Assembly: GCF_004340965.1 (NCBI RefSeq)
Contig: NZ_SLYA01000002.1
Location: 248,001-312,000 of the forward strand
Length of the DNA stretch: 64,000 nucleotides
Direction of reading: 5' to 3'
Source: Sphingomonas sp. PP-CE-1A-559
Lineage (GTDB): Bacteria > Pseudomonadota > Alphaproteobacteria > Sphingomonadales > Sphingomonadaceae
Below, in pieces: positions 20,266 to 29,235 of this stretch. Each line of letters starts with the position of its first letter. The first letter of the stretch is position 1. The translations under genes and the position numbers were made by a program. Below the pieces are notes generated by a model, which was given only the letters and a program-made list of their open reading frames with translations, did no database searches and was not told where the DNA came from.

Positions 20266-20499
20266 ATGGACGCGCTCTCTCTATTCGGCCTAGCCGCGGT
20301 ATCCTTCACCCTGCTATGCTACGCCAAGGAAGCCGGTTCGCACTGGTGGACGCTGGGCTTCGCATTCGGGTGCGTCCTAGGCTCGATCTACGGCTTCCTT
20401 CAAGGCGCTTGGCCGTTCGGGGTGGTCGAGCTGATCTGGACAATCGTGTCGTTCTCCCGCTGGCTCAAGATGCGCCGCGCCGCGGAACCGCTCGCTTGA
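20266..20499 (+). CDS. Small membrane protein of unknown function
   Basis: 77 residues with two to three membrane spans: residues ~3-20, ~28-46 and ~48-65, with YGFLQGAWPFGVVELIW in the conserved-looking end and a basic tail (WLKMRRA). Its size and pattern match short hypothetical membrane proteins seen in sphingomonads. No charged active-site residues stand out. It lies upstream of the ribosomal operon on the same strand, separated by 155 bp. Confidence 0.65.
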   Translation: MDALSLFGLAAVSFTLLCYAKEAGSHWWTLGFAFGCVLGSIYGFLQGAWPFGVVELIWTIVSFSRWLKMRRAAEPLA

Positions 20500-20653
20500 C
20501 ACTGCGTTCGCCCGCGCCTAGTTGAACTCTCCCCGACACGACGGTTCCGGCGGCGCTTGTTTGCGTTCGTCGCTATCGTGCGTTTCGGTTCATCGCTAAG
20601 AGATGGGGTCTGTGCAGCCATGCCGGACCTCGTGGAGCAGGAGAACCAAGTTC

Positions 20654-21022
20654 ATGGCACGTATCGCGGGTGTTAATATCCCGACCAACAAGCGCGTGGT
20701 GATCGCGCTGACCTATATTCACGGCATCGGTTCGACCAAGGCCAAGGAAATCGTCGCGAAGCTCGGCATCGCCGACACCGCCCGCGTCCAGGACCTGACC
20801 GACCAGGAAGTCCTGCACATCCGCGAGACGATCGACGCCGATCACACCGTCGAGGGCGATCTGCGCCGCCAGACCTCGATGAACATCAAGCGCCTGATGG
20901 ATCTCGCCTGCTATCGCGGCCTGCGTCATCGCAAGGGCCTCCCGGTCCGCGGCCAGCGCACGCATACCAATGCGCGCACCCGCAAGGGCAAGGCCAAGCC
21001 GATCGCCGGCAAGAAGAAGTAA
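20654..21022 (+). CDS. rpsM: 30S ribosomal protein S13
   Basis: 122 residues from ATG 20654 ([10 protein letters not shown]), preceded by AGGAGAA; the upstream frame from 20603 is not used. S13 contacts the head of the 30S subunit and the P-site tRNA. Typical blocks are [52 protein letters not shown], and the basic [12 protein letters not shown] tail. It is the first visible gene of the rpsM-rpsK-rpoA-rplQ set. Confidence 0.98.
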   Translation: MARIAGVNIPTNKRVVIALTYIHGIGSTKAKEIVAKLGIADTARVQDLTDQEVLHIRETIDADHTVEGDLRRQTSMNIKRLMDLACYRGLRHRKGLPVRGQRTHTNARTRKGKAKPIAGKKK

Positions 21023-21106
21023 TCCACCTTTTCAATGGATTACTCCGCCGGCGCTGGTCCCAACGGGCCGCCCGGCGTCACGCAGATACAGGTCAGGAAA
21101 TACACC

Positions 21107-21496
21107 ATGGCACGCGAACCTCAGCGCATTAAGCGGCGCGAGCGCAAGAACATCACCTCTGGCGTGGCTCACGTGAATGCCAGCTTCAACAACACCATGA
21201 TCACGATCACCGATGCCCAGGGCAACGCGATCTCGTGGTCGTCGGCCGGCGCAATGGGCTTCAAGGGCTCGCGCAAGTCGACTCCGTACGCGGCCCAGGT
21301 CGCAGCGGAAGACGCCGGCAAGAAGGCCGCCGAGCACGGCGTCCGCACGATCGAAGTCGAGGTCAAGGGCCCCGGCTCGGGTCGCGAATCGGCCCTGCGC
21401 GCGCTTCAGGCAGTCGGTTTCCAGATCACGTCGATCCGCGACGTGACCTCGATCCCGCACAACGGCGTGCGCCCTTCGAAGCGTCGTCGCGTCTGA
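21107..21496 (+). CDS. rpsK: 30S ribosomal protein S11
   Basis: 129 residues from ATG 21107, 84 bp after rpsM. S11 sits on the 30S platform near the E site. Conserved blocks: [48 protein letters not shown] and [18 protein letters not shown] at the C-terminus. A terminator-like hairpin follows 10 bp after the stop. Confidence 0.98.
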   Translation: MAREPQRIKRRERKNITSGVAHVNASFNNTMITITDAQGNAISWSSAGAMGFKGSRKSTPYAAQVAAEDAGKKAAEHGVRTIEVEVKGPGSGRESALRALQAVGFQITSIRDVTSIPHNGVRPSKRRRV

Positions 21497-21506
21497 TTCT
21501 CCGCCT

Positions 21507-21546
21507 CCCGTGCGCGGTTGATCGCGCCGCACGGGTGTATTTTATT
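21507..21546 (+). terminator. Terminator-like hairpin between rpsK and rpoA
   Basis: CCCGTGCG (21507-21514) pairs with CGCACGGG (21528-21535), and the loop can fold further. The stem is followed at once by TGTATTTTATT. This is the usual shape of a Rho-independent terminator, yet rpoA continues downstream in the same direction, so it would be a partial terminator or attenuator. Confidence 0.6.
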
Positions 21547-21593
21547 GGTCGGCGGACACACCCGTTCGCCGGCCCCCAAATTAGGGGAAGCAT

Positions 21594-22664
21594 GTGTCTG
21601 TCAACGCAAAGAACTGGCAGGAACTCAAGAAGCCCAGCGGCCTGGAGAAAAAGGCCGGTGGCGACACCAAGCGCAAGGCGACCTTCATCGCCGAGCCGCT
21701 CGAGCGTGGCTTCGGCCTGACGCTCGGCAACGCGCTGCGTCGCGTGTTGCTCTCGTCGCTGCAGGGCGCGGCCGTCACCTCGATCAAGATCGAGAACGTG
21801 CTCCATGAGTTCTCGTCTCTGGCCGGCGTCCGCGAGGACGTGACCGACATCGTCCTCAACGTGAAGCAGATCGCGATCCGCATGCAGGGCGAGGGGCCGA
21901 AGCGCCTCCAGCTCTCGGCAACGGGTCCGGGTGAAGTCAAGGCCGGCGACATCGCCGTCTCGGGCGACATCGAGATCATGAACAAGGATCTCGTGATCTG
22001 CCACCTCGATGAGGGTGCGACGCTCAACATGGAGCTGACCGCCGACATCGGTAAGGGTTACGTGCCCGCGACCGCAAACCGCCCGGCCGACGCGCCGATC
22101 GGTCTGATCCCGGTCGATGCGCTGTACTCGCCGGTACGTCAGGTGTCGTACAAGGTCGACCCGACCCGCGTCGGTCAGGACCTGGATTACGACAAGCTGA
22201 CGCTGACGATCGAAACCGACGGCACGATCACCCCGGAAGACGCAGTCGGCTATGCCGGTCGCATCCTCCAGGACCAGCTCGCGCTGTTCGTCCACTTCGA
22301 CGATTCGTCGGTCACGCGTTCGTCGGCCCCGATCGGCCAGGCAGCACCTGCTGCCGGTGGTGCGGAGCCCGCAGGCGACACCCAGCAGATCAACCGTTAC
22401 CTTCTCAAGAAGGTCGACGAGCTGGAGCTGTCGGTGCGCTCGGCGAACTGCCTCAAGAACGACAACATCATCTACATCGGCGATCTGGTCGGCAAGACCG
22501 AAGCCGAGATGCTGCGTACGCCTAACTTCGGCCGCAAGTCCTTGAACGAGATCAAGGAAGTGCTGTCGTCGATGGGTCTTCGCCTGGGCATGGAGATCCC
22601 CGGCTGGCCACCTGAGAACATCGAAGAGATGGCCAAGAAGCTCGAGCAGGAGATAATGGGCTGA
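21594..22664 (+). CDS. rpoA: DNA-directed RNA polymerase subunit alpha
   Basis: 356 residues from GTG 21594, with AGGGGAAG just upstream. An ATG at 21592 overlaps it in another frame and leads to a non-alpha peptide, so GTG is the real start. The N-terminal assembly domain has [19 protein letters not shown] and [13 protein letters not shown]. The C-terminal DNA-contact domain has [16 protein letters not shown] and [15 protein letters not shown]. The linker near residues 245-262 is Ala, Gly and Pro rich. Confidence 0.97.
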   Translation: MSVNAKNWQELKKPSGLEKKAGGDTKRKATFIAEPLERGFGLTLGNALRRVLLSSLQGAAVTSIKIENVLHEFSSLAGVREDVTDIVLNVKQIAIRMQGEGPKRLQLSATGPGEVKAGDIAVSGDIEIMNKDLVICHLDEGATLNMELTADIGKGYVPATANRPADAPIGLIPVDALYSPVRQVSYKVDPTRVGQDLDYDKLTLTIETDGTITPEDAVGYAGRILQDQLALFVHFDDSSVTRSSAPIGQAAPAAGGAEPAGDTQQINRYLLKKVDELELSVRSANCLKNDNIIYIGDLVGKTEAEMLRTPNFGRKSLNEIKEVLSSMGLRLGMEIPGWPPENIEEMAKKLEQEIMG

Positions 22665-22672
22665 TTTCGCTC

Positions 22673-22754
22673 CGGGGCAAGCAAGCTTGCCCCGTAGACG
22701 AAACAGCCCGGCCGGCGGGTCGGTTTCGACCGACCCGTTCGACGACACGGCTTC
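22673..22754 (+). other. Three consecutive hairpins between rpoA and rplQ
   Basis: The first is CGGGGCAAGC-AA-GCTTGCCCCG (22673-22694, 10 perfect pairs). The second is a 9-bp stem CGGGTCGGT/ACCGACCCG with a TTCG tetraloop (22716-22737). The third is a short CGGC-TTCG-CCG hairpin (about 22746-22757). No U-tract follows any of them. They lie in a 252-bp gap that is long for rpoA-rplQ. They may be RNA processing or stability elements. Confidence 0.55.
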
Positions 22755-22916
22755 GCCGAGTCGCCACCCGGCTGGAGACGAAGGGAAGGACTAAGGAAGC
22801 GTCCTAGGCGTAACCTCATCCTAACCTTTGAACGAAAGGCGATCGGTCGCGGCCTTAACGGCGACCAGCTCCCGGGTACCTCACACGGCCCCTGAACGAA
22901 CGAAAAGGTATTAAAC

Positions 22917-23339
22917 ATGCGCCATCGCGTAGGCGGCCGTAAGCTTCAGCGGACCTCGGCCCACCGTCTTGCCCTGTTCCGCAACATGAGCGCCGCGCTC
23001 ATCAAGCACGAGCAGATCACCACCACCGTCGCCAAGGCGAAGGAACTGCGTCCCTACGTCGAGAAGCTGATCACGCTCGCGAAGAAGGGTGGCCTGTCCA
23101 ACCGTCGTCTCGCGCACGGCAAGCTGCTCGACGATGCGCAGCTGATCAAGTTGTTCGACACGCTCGCGACCCGTTACGCGGATCGCAACGGCGGCTACAC
23201 CCGCGTCATCAAGGCCGGCATCCGCATGTCGGACGCCTCGCCGATGGCCGTCATCGAGTTCGTCGACCGCGATGTCTCGGCGAAGGGCCAGGATTCGGGT
23301 CCGGTGATGAACGACAACGAGTACGACGACGCAGCGTAA
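22917..23339 (+). CDS. rplQ: 50S ribosomal protein L17
   Basis: 140 residues. L17 binds 23S rRNA near the exit tunnel. Conserved start [17 protein letters not shown], then [19 protein letters not shown] and [17 protein letters not shown]. The C-terminal ~25 residues after [18 protein letters not shown] are a short acidic extension (NDNEYDDAA). It is the last gene of the ribosomal operon; a repeat and a strong terminator follow. Confidence 0.98.
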   Translation: MRHRVGGRKLQRTSAHRLALFRNMSAALIKHEQITTTVAKAKELRPYVEKLITLAKKGGLSNRRLAHGKLLDDAQLIKLFDTLATRYADRNGGYTRVIKAGIRMSDASPMAVIEFVDRDVSAKGQDSGPVMNDNEYDDAA

Positions 23340-23342
23340 GAC

Positions 23343-23422
23343 TGTTCTCCTGCGCACGCAGGAGCCCAGGATCACAAGCGAAACCGTCAGTTACCCTGGC
23401 CTCCTGCGTCCGCAGGAGAACA
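23343..23422. repeat. Palindromic intergenic repeat (family B-like) after rplQ
   Basis: The left arm TGTTCTCCTGCGCACGCAGG and the right arm ending CGCAGGAGAACA are inverted copies about 30 bp long, each also folding on itself. Outline and ends (GTTCTC...GAGAAC) resemble the family B repeats at 49287 and 54187. Confidence 0.6.
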
Positions 23423-23435
23423 TGGAAACCTTAAG

Positions 23436-23470
23436 GGCCGCGTCCAGCAATGGGCGCGGCCTCTTTCGTT
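23436..23470 (+). terminator. Rho-independent terminator of the rpsM-rplQ operon
   Basis: GGCCGCGTCC (23436-23445) pairs with GGGCGCGGCC (23452-23461) across a 6-base loop, ten pairs with one G-T, followed by TCTTTCGTT. It lies 97 bp after rplQ and 29 bp before guaA. Confidence 0.8.
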
Positions 23471-23498
23471 ACGGGCCCCATCCGGCTATGCGCCCGAC

Positions 23499-25055
23499 AT
23501 GGAGCACCCAGACAGCATTCTCATCGTCGATTTCGGCAGCCAGGTAACCCAGCTGATCGCCCGCCGCGTGCGCGAGGCCGGCGTCTATAGCGAGATCGCC
23601 CCCTTCCAGTCCGCCGAGGCCGCATTCGACCGGATGCAGCCCAAGGGCATCATCCTCTCGGGTGGCCCCGCCTCGGTCACCACCGAGAACTCGCCGCGCG
23701 TGCCGCAGCGCTTCTTCGAGGCGGGTATTCCGATCCTCGGCATCTGCTACGGCCAGCAAGTCATGTCCGCACAGCTCGGCGGCAACGTGATCGTCTCGGG
23801 GGATGGAGGCGAGTTCGGCAGCGCGTTCATCGAGGTCAAGTCCAACTGCGCGCTGTTCGACGGCCTCTGGGCCGAGGGCGAGCGCCACCAAGTCTGGATG
23901 AGCCACGGCGACAAGGTCGACGCGATCCCGCCCGGCTTCACCCCCGTCGCCACCTCGACCGGCGCGCCCTATGCGATCGTCGCCGACGAGGCGCGACGCT
24001 TCTACGGCGTGCAGTTCCATCCCGAGGTCGTCCATACCCCCGATGGCGGCAAGCTGATCGCCAACTTCGCGCGCCACGTCTGCGGGCTGAGCGGCGACTG
24101 GACGATGGCCGAGTTCCGCGAGACCAAGATCGCCGAGATCCGCGCGCAGGTCGGCAAGGGTCGCGTCATCTGCGGCCTGTCGGGCGGCGTCGACTCGGCG
24201 GTGGCCGCGGTACTGATCCACGAGGCGATCGGCGAGCAGCTCACCTGCGTCTATGTCGACCACGGCCTGATGCGCGCGGGCGAGAGCGAGCAGGTCGTCA
24301 GCCTGTTCCGCGGCGCGTACAACATCCCCTTGATCCACGTGAACGTCGAGGAGCTGTTCCTGAGCGGCCTCGCCGGGATCACGGACCCCGAGCTGAAGCG
24401 CAAGTTCATCGGCAAGACATTCATCGACGTGTTCGACACCGAGGCGAAGAAGCTCGGCGGCGCGGAGTTCCTCGCGCAGGGTACGCTGTACCCGGACGTG
24501 ATCGAGAGCGTTAGCTTCACCGGCGGTCCGTCGGTGACGATCAAGAGCCACCACAATGTCGGCGGCCTGCCCGAGCGCATGAACATGAAGCTCGTCGAGC
24601 CGTTGCGCGAGCTGTTTAAGGACGAGGTCCGCGTGCTCGGCCGCGAGCTCGGGCTCCCCGAGATCTTCGTCGGCCGTCACCCGTTCCCCGGACCCGGCCT
24701 CGCGATCCGCATCCCCGGCGAAGTCACCAAGGAACGCTGCGACATCCTGCGCAAGGCCGACGCGATCTATCTCGAGGAGATCCGCGCGGCGGGGCTCTAC
24801 GACACGATCTGGCAGGCGTTCGCGGTACTGCTGCCGGTCCGCAGCGTCGGCGTGATGGGCGACGGCCGCACCTACGACAACGTGCTGGCGTTGCGCGCGG
24901 TCACCTCTACCGACGGCATGACGGCGCAGGCGTTCCAGTTCCCCGGCGACTTCCTGCCGCGCGTGGCCACCCGGATCATCAACGAGGTCAAGGGCATCAA
25001 CCGGGTGACCTACGACTACACCTCGAAGCCCCCCGGCACGATCGAGTGGGAATGA
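23499..25055 (+). CDS. guaA: GMP synthase (glutamine-hydrolysing)
   Basis: 518 residues. It converts XMP to GMP using glutamine and ATP. The N-terminal class I amidotransferase has [11 protein letters not shown] (nucleophile Cys) and [11 protein letters not shown] (His and Glu). The ATP-pyrophosphatase has the P-loop [12 protein letters not shown]. The C-terminal dimerisation domain ends [17 protein letters not shown], the usual end of GuaA. It starts 29 bp after the ribosomal-operon terminator, so it likely has its own promoter overlapping that region. Confidence 0.98.
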   Translation: MEHPDSILIVDFGSQVTQLIARRVREAGVYSEIAPFQSAEAAFDRMQPKGIILSGGPASVTTENSPRVPQRFFEAGIPILGICYGQQVMSAQLGGNVIVSGDGGEFGSAFIEVKSNCALFDGLWAEGERHQVWMSHGDKVDAIPPGFTPVATSTGAPYAIVADEARRFYGVQFHPEVVHTPDGGKLIANFARHVCGLSGDWTMAEFRETKIAEIRAQVGKGRVICGLSGGVDSAVAAVLIHEAIGEQLTCVYVDHGLMRAGESEQVVSLFRGAYNIPLIHVNVEELFLSGLAGITDPELKRKFIGKTFIDVFDTEAKKLGGAEFLAQGTLYPDVIESVSFTGGPSVTIKSHHNVGGLPERMNMKLVEPLRELFKDEVRVLGRELGLPEIFVGRHPFPGPGLAIRIPGEVTKERCDILRKADAIYLEEIRAAGLYDTIWQAFAVLLPVRSVGVMGDGRTYDNVLALRAVTSTDGMTAQAFQFPGDFLPRVATRIINEVKGINRVTYDYTSKPPGTIEWE

Positions 25056-25073
25056 ACTAGACGCATATTTTAC

Positions 25074-25203
25074 GATCCTCCCCCGCAAGGGGGAGGTGGC
25101 TGGCTCTTGCCAGACGGAGGGGGAGGACATGATGCAGACGTTACCACTTACCGCCCCCTCCGTCAGGCTACGCCTGCAACCTCACCCTAGCGGGGGAGGA
25201 TCG
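25074..25203. repeat. Palindromic repeat, family D, overlapping a gene start
   Basis: The element begins GATCCTCCCCCGCAAGGGGG and ends GCGGGGGAGGATC, so its outer arms are inverted. Its first ~50 bases are identical by eye to the copy at 44098-44222. It covers the ribosome-binding site, start codon and first ~24 codons of the metallo-beta-lactamase gene. Confidence 0.85.
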
Positions 25204-26061
25204 CTACGCGCCGGCGTCAGATCGTCGCTTAGTGCGTTTGCGATCGCGGCTACCACGCCACTGCTGCTGGGGGCGGCGGACCCTCCAGCCTGGGCCCGCC
25301 CGCAAGCACCGTTCCCGATCGCAGGCCCGATCACCTATGTCGGCAGCGAAGGCATAGCTGCCTACCTCATCAAGACCAGCGCAGGCGCGATCCTGATCGA
25401 CGGCACGCTCGCAGAGAATGCGGGCATGATCGAACGCAACATCGCCAACGCCGGAGTCCGTCCCCGCGACGTAAAGCTGATCCTCGTCACGCACGCACAC
25501 TTCGATCACGCCGCGGGTGTCGCTGCGCTCAAGCGCGCAACCGGCGCTCGCGTGGTCGCCGGCGTTCGCGATGTCCGCGCGCTCGAAACCGGCATACCGC
25601 CCGGCGAGACCAGCTACGGCATCATCCGGTTCCCCGCGATCCACGTCGATCGCGGCGTCCGCGATGGGGACAAGGTCACGCTCGGCAACGTCACGCTGAC
25701 CGCGCACGCGACGCCGGGACACACGCCCGGCTGCACGACTTGGACGATGCAGATCCCCGCCAAGCCGCGCCCGCTCGACGTCGTCTTCCCGTGCAGCGTC
25801 AGCGTCGCGGGCAACCGCCTGATCGGCAACCGCGCCTATCCCGGCATCGTCGCCGACTACCGCCGCAGCATTGCCATGCTCGGCGCGCTGCATGCCGACA
25901 TCGTCCTGCCGTCGCACCCCGAACTAGCCGACGTCATCGCCAAGGGCAAACGTCGCCAAGCCGGCGACACGACCGCGTTCGTCGATCCGAAACTGCTCCC
26001 AAAGATCGTCGCCAAGGCCAAGGTCGCGTTCGACGCCGATCTCGCCAAGCAGGCGCGCTGA
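25132..26061 (+). CDS. Subclass B3 metallo-beta-lactamase
   Basis: 309 residues from ATG 25132, with GGGGGAGG 5 bp upstream; GTG 25096 and ATG 25129 are in-frame alternatives. The zinc motif THAHFDHAAG (H-x-H-x-D-H) lies near residue 120, then ATPGHTPGCTTWTM, the GHTPG-x-T-x-W block typical of subclass B3 (third His), and LPSHPEL (last His). A hydrophobic export segment ends near DPPAWA. Such enzymes hydrolyse beta-lactams, often including carbapenems; activity here is inferred. The first ~24 residues are encoded by the repeat and are not part of the fold. Confidence 0.88.
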   Translation: MQTLPLTAPSVRLRLQPHPSGGGSLRAGVRSSLSAFAIAATTPLLLGAADPPAWARPQAPFPIAGPITYVGSEGIAAYLIKTSAGAILIDGTLAENAGMIERNIANAGVRPRDVKLILVTHAHFDHAAGVAALKRATGARVVAGVRDVRALETGIPPGETSYGIIRFPAIHVDRGVRDGDKVTLGNVTLTAHATPGHTPGCTTWTMQIPAKPRPLDVVFPCSVSVAGNRLIGNRAYPGIVADYRRSIAMLGALHADIVLPSHPELADVIAKGKRRQAGDTTAFVDPKLLPKIVAKAKVAFDADLAKQAR

Positions 26062-26067
26062 GCGGCG

Positions 26068-26721
26068 ATGCTGGTCCTTTGCGGCATCGCGGTGATCGTC
26101 GCGGGCTTCCTGCTCCGGTTCAACCCGCTGCTCGTCGTCGCCGTCTCCGCACTCGTCACCGGCCTTGCCGCTGGACTCGCCCCGCTAACGATCCTCGCCG
26201 CGTTCGGAAAGGCGTTCAACGAGAACCGCTATGTCACCGTGATCTACATAGTTCTCCCGGTGATCGGAATGCTCGAACGCCACGGTCTCCAGGAACGCGC
26301 GAGACTAGCCATCGGCAAGCTCAAGGGGGCGACCGTGGGGCGTTTCCTTACCGGCTATCTCCTGTTCCGCCAGCTCACCGCAGCGCTCGGCCTTACCTCG
26401 ATCGCCGGCCCCGCACAAAGCGTCCGCCCCCTGGTCGCCCCGATGGCCGAAGCCGCCGCCGAAGCGCAGGGCGTCACGCCCGGCGGCGACCGGATCCCCG
26501 CGATGGCCGCGGCAACCGACAATATCGGGCTCTTCTTCGGCGAGGACATCTTCATAGCGATCGGATCGATCCTGCTGATGAAGGGCGTGCTGGAGGGCTA
26601 CGGCATCGTCATCCAGCCGCTCCACCTCTCGATGTGGGCGATCCCGACCGCGATCGCCGCGTTCCTGATCCACGGCTTCCGCCTTTGGCTGCTCGACCGT
26701 CGACTAGCGCGCGGCCGATGA
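26068..26721 (+). CDS. DUF969 family membrane protein
   Basis: 217 residues with about five to six membrane spans (MLVLCGIAVIVAGFLL…, TVIYIVLPVIGMLE, IAIGSILLMKGVLEG). The mid-region ATDNIGLFFGEDIFIAIGS is polar within hydrophobic surroundings and looks functionally important. Family knowledge: DUF969 and DUF979 proteins occur as neighbours and are probably two parts of one permease; in some bacteria they lie beside pyroglutamate-metabolism genes. Here the gene starts 7 bp after the beta-lactamase stop and its stop overlaps the DUF979 start (ATGA). Confidence 0.85.
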   Translation: MLVLCGIAVIVAGFLLRFNPLLVVAVSALVTGLAAGLAPLTILAAFGKAFNENRYVTVIYIVLPVIGMLERHGLQERARLAIGKLKGATVGRFLTGYLLFRQLTAALGLTSIAGPAQSVRPLVAPMAEAAAEAQGVTPGGDRIPAMAAATDNIGLFFGEDIFIAIGSILLMKGVLEGYGIVIQPLHLSMWAIPTAIAAFLIHGFRLWLLDRRLARGR

Positions 26722-27668
26722 TCGGCATGATCGGCACCGGCTTCATCTATGGCGTCGCCGGCCTGATGTTCGCGGTGTTCGCAGTCCTGAGCGCCACCGA
26801 CAACGCCAACCCGAAGCGTTTTGGCAACGCGGCGTTCTACGCGGTGCTCGCGATCAGCTTCCTGCTCGGTGGAAAGCTCGGCGACGTCGGCAACGGCGTT
26901 CTCGTCCTGGCGCTCGTCGCGATCGCCGGCTTGGGCGCGATGGGGCGGGGCGGGCGTGCTACGACTACGCTCGACGAACGGCGTGCCGAAGCCACCCGGC
27001 TTGGCAACCGGATATTCCTCCCCGCACTGATCATCCCGGCCGCAGCACTCGGCGGAACCGTCCTGTTCCGCGCAGTCCCCAGCCTCGTTGACCCCAAGCA
27101 AGCGACGCTCGTCGCGCTAACCTGCGGCGTCGTGATCGCGCTGGTCGCGATGCACCTATGGTTCCGCCCCCGTATCGCCACGCCGCTCGCGGAAGGCGTC
27201 AGGCTGATGGACGCAATCGGCTGGGCCGCAGTGCTCCCTCAGATGCTGGCGAGCCTCGGCGCAGTGTTCGCGCTCGCCGGTGTCGGCGACGTCGTCGGCG
27301 GTCTGGCCGGCCACGCCATCCCCGAGGGAAGCCTCATCGGTGCAGTCCTTGCTTACACGCTCGGCATGGCGCTGTTCACCATGGTCATGGGCAACGCGTT
27401 CGCAGCGTTCCCGGTGATGGCGGCGGCGATCGGCATCCCGCTGCTCGTGCGCCATTACGGCGGTGACCCCGCGGTGGTCGCGGCGATCGGCATGCTCAGC
27501 GGATTCTGCGGCACGCTGATGACGCCGATGGCGGCCAACTTCAATCTCGTCCCCGCCGCCTTGCTCGATCTCAACGACAAGAACGCCGTCATCCGCGCGC
27601 AGATACCGACCGCGCTACCATTGCTCGCGGTCAACATCGGGCTGCTCTACTGGCTGGGCTTCCGCTGA
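26718..27668 (+). CDS. DUF979 family membrane protein
   Basis: 316 residues from ATG 26718, overlapping the DUF969 stop. The open frame reaches back to 25740, but that part is a shadow of the beta-lactamase and DUF969. About nine membrane spans are visible; VMGNAFAAFPVMAAAIG and FCGTLMTPMAANFNLVPAAL lie near the end. Likely the partner subunit of the DUF969 protein in a transporter of unknown substrate. Its 3' end overlaps the end of the convergent cupin gene by 22 bp. Confidence 0.85.
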   Translation: MIGMIGTGFIYGVAGLMFAVFAVLSATDNANPKRFGNAAFYAVLAISFLLGGKLGDVGNGVLVLALVAIAGLGAMGRGGRATTTLDERRAEATRLGNRIFLPALIIPAAALGGTVLFRAVPSLVDPKQATLVALTCGVVIALVAMHLWFRPRIATPLAEGVRLMDAIGWAAVLPQMLASLGAVFALAGVGDVVGGLAGHAIPEGSLIGAVLAYTLGMALFTMVMGNAFAAFPVMAAAIGIPLLVRHYGGDPAVVAAIGMLSGFCGTLMTPMAANFNLVPAALLDLNDKNAVIRAQIPTALPLLAVNIGLLYWLGFR

Positions 27669-28138
27669 CCTGACGTCCTGATCTTCGTCCCGAGCATCAC
27701 CAGCTTGCCATCGATCCCGAACCAGTGCGGCGTCCCCGCCGGGATCAGGAACACGTCGCCGACCGCAAGCTTCCGCGTCGTGCCACCCTCGATCCGATCA
27801 CCTTCGACCAGCCCCGGAAAGCGCAGCTTCGGCGCGACCAGCGTACCACCCGATACGAGCGTTCCCGAACCCGCCATCACGGTCGCGTATTCGGCCTCGT
27901 CCGGATGCACCGCAGGCTTGCCCGGCGCCTTCCAATATTCGAGCGAGGCGCTCGTCCCGTCCGCCTGTACCAGCGGCGCCATGGCGAACCCCTGGCCCGG
28001 CTTCATCGTCTTCTCCAAAGCAACGATTCGCGCGCGCACGTCGGCTGATCCAGCAAAGCTCGTCGGATCGCTCGCAGTCTGTGCGGGCAGGGAGGAAGTC
28101 GCAACGAGCGCGACGGCAGCGGCAAGCAACGGCCGCAT
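27647..28138 (-). CDS. Exported cupin-domain protein
   Basis: 163 residues from ATG 28138, which overlaps the stop of the upstream oxidoreductase by one base (TGATG). Signal peptide residues 1-20 (MRPLLAAAVALVATSSLPAQ). The cupin barrel shows AVHPDEAEYATVMAGSGTL and GDVFLIPAGTPHWFGID, whose His and Glu could bind a metal. Probably a periplasmic sugar-binding or isomerase-like cupin; the activity is unknown. It is the last gene of a tightly coupled three-gene unit with the oxidoreductase and esterase. Confidence 0.85.
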   Translation of the reverse strand: MRPLLAAAVALVATSSLPAQTASDPTSFAGSADVRARIVALEKTMKPGQGFAMAPLVQADGTSASLEYWKAPGKPAVHPDEAEYATVMAGSGTLVSGGTLVAPKLRFPGLVEGDRIEGGTTRKLAVGDVFLIPAGTPHWFGIDGKLVMLGTKIRTSGQRKPSQ

Positions 28139-29235
28139 CACAGCTTCACCGTCCGGCCTTCGCGCACGGACCGATAGATCGCCTCGACGATCCGCATGTC
28201 GCGCAGGCCCTCTTCGCCCGAGACGATCGGTTCGCGCCCGTCGAGAATGCATTCGGCCAGATGATCGAGCTGCCCCGCGAACTGCGTCTTGCCGGGGCCG
28301 GGCGGGGGACTGGTGATCGCGGTCTCGCGACCATCGCGCCCGGTCCACATCTTGTTGCCGTCGTAGCGCGTGGCCGGTTCCAGCTCGATGCGGCCCTTGT
28401 CGCCCATCAGCAGGATATGGTTCTGGTTGGCGCTGTACATCGACTGGCACCCGGCGATCGCGCCCGACGGGAATTCAAGCGTCCATTCGATCATGTCCTC
28501 GACCTCGCGGAAGCGCGGATCGCGGCGGTCGGTGGATTCGCGCGCGGTGACCGCGATCGGCTCTTCGCCGGTCATGTAGCGCGCGGCCTGCAGGCTGTAG
28601 ATGCCCATGTCCATCAGCGAACCGCCGCCTGAGAGCGCGCGCTTGAGGCGCCACTTGTTCGGGTCGCTCTGGACAAAACCATGCTCCGAACGGACGTAGC
28701 GGATCTTGCCCGCCGCCCCGGACTTGGCGAGCCGCATCGCCTCCAGGTTGAACGGCTCGAAGTGGCAGCGATAACCGATCATCAGCTTCTTGCCGGCGGT
28801 CTTGCACGCCCGGATCATCGCCTCGCATTCCGCGACCGAGATCGCCATCGGCTTCTCGCACATGACGTGCTTGCCGGCCTTTGCCGCGCGGATGGTGTAT
28901 TCGGCGTGCATCGAATTGGGCAGGCACACATAGACGATGTCGACGTCCGGATTGTCGCGGATGCGATCGAAATCGGCATAGGTATAGATCGAACGTTCGG
29001 GCACGCCGTACTTCGTCGCGGTCGCGAGCGCCTTGGCCCGGTCGCCGCTGACCAGCGCCGTCACGCGCGAATGCTCGCAATTGACGAACTGCGGCATGAT
29101 CGTCTGCAACCCGTAATAGCCGAGCCCAACGATCGCATAGCCGAGCTTGCGATCGGGGGCCGCGCGCGCCACGCCGCTCGATGTGGCGGCCAGCGTTGCC
29201 GCAGCGACCAGGAGATCACGCCTGCCGAATTCCAT
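28138..29235 (-). CDS. Gfo/Idh/MocA oxidoreductase, glucose-fructose oxidoreductase-like, Tat-exported
   Basis: 365 residues from ATG 29235, overlapping the esterase stop by one base; the AAAGGAA site precedes it. Residues 1-25 read MEFGRRDLLVAAATLAATSS, a twin-arginine signal. The Rossmann motif AIVGLGYYG, the catalytic CEKPMA, and GGGSLMDMGIYSLQAARYM resemble Zymomonas glucose-fructose oxidoreductase, a periplasmic enzyme with tightly held NADP that makes gluconolactone. The substrate is inferred by resemblance and context: gluconokinase and lactonase genes are adjacent. Confidence 0.88.
   Translation of the reverse strand: MEFGRRDLLVAAATLAATSSGVARAAPDRKLGYAIVGLGYYGLQTIMPQFVNCEHSRVTALVSGDRAKALATATKYGVPERSIYTYADFDRIRDNPDVDIVYVCLPNSMHAEYTIRAAKAGKHVMCEKPMAISVAECEAMIRACKTAGKKLMIGYRCHFEPFNLEAMRLAKSGAAGKIRYVRSEHGFVQSDPNKWRLKRALSGGGSLMDMGIYSLQAARYMTGEEPIAVTARESTDRRDPRFREVEDMIEWTLEFPSGAIAGCQSMYSANQNHILLMGDKGRIELEPATRYDGNKMWTGRDGRETAITSPPPGPGKTQFAGQLDHLAECILDGREPIVSGEEGLRDMRIVEAIYRSVREGRTVKL

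Noticed and set aside
21592..21720. ATG at 21592 as the rpoA start
   Set aside because: It opens a different frame; the conserved alpha-subunit sequence begins at GTG 21594.
23343..23470. Guanine-type riboswitch before guaA
   Set aside because: The folding sequence is explained by a palindromic repeat and a terminator; no purine-riboswitch core was recognised.
25740..27668. 642-residue open frame on the plus strand
   Set aside because: The first ~325 codons overlap the beta-lactamase and DUF969 in another frame and are Arg/Pro-rich noise; DUF979 starts at 26718.
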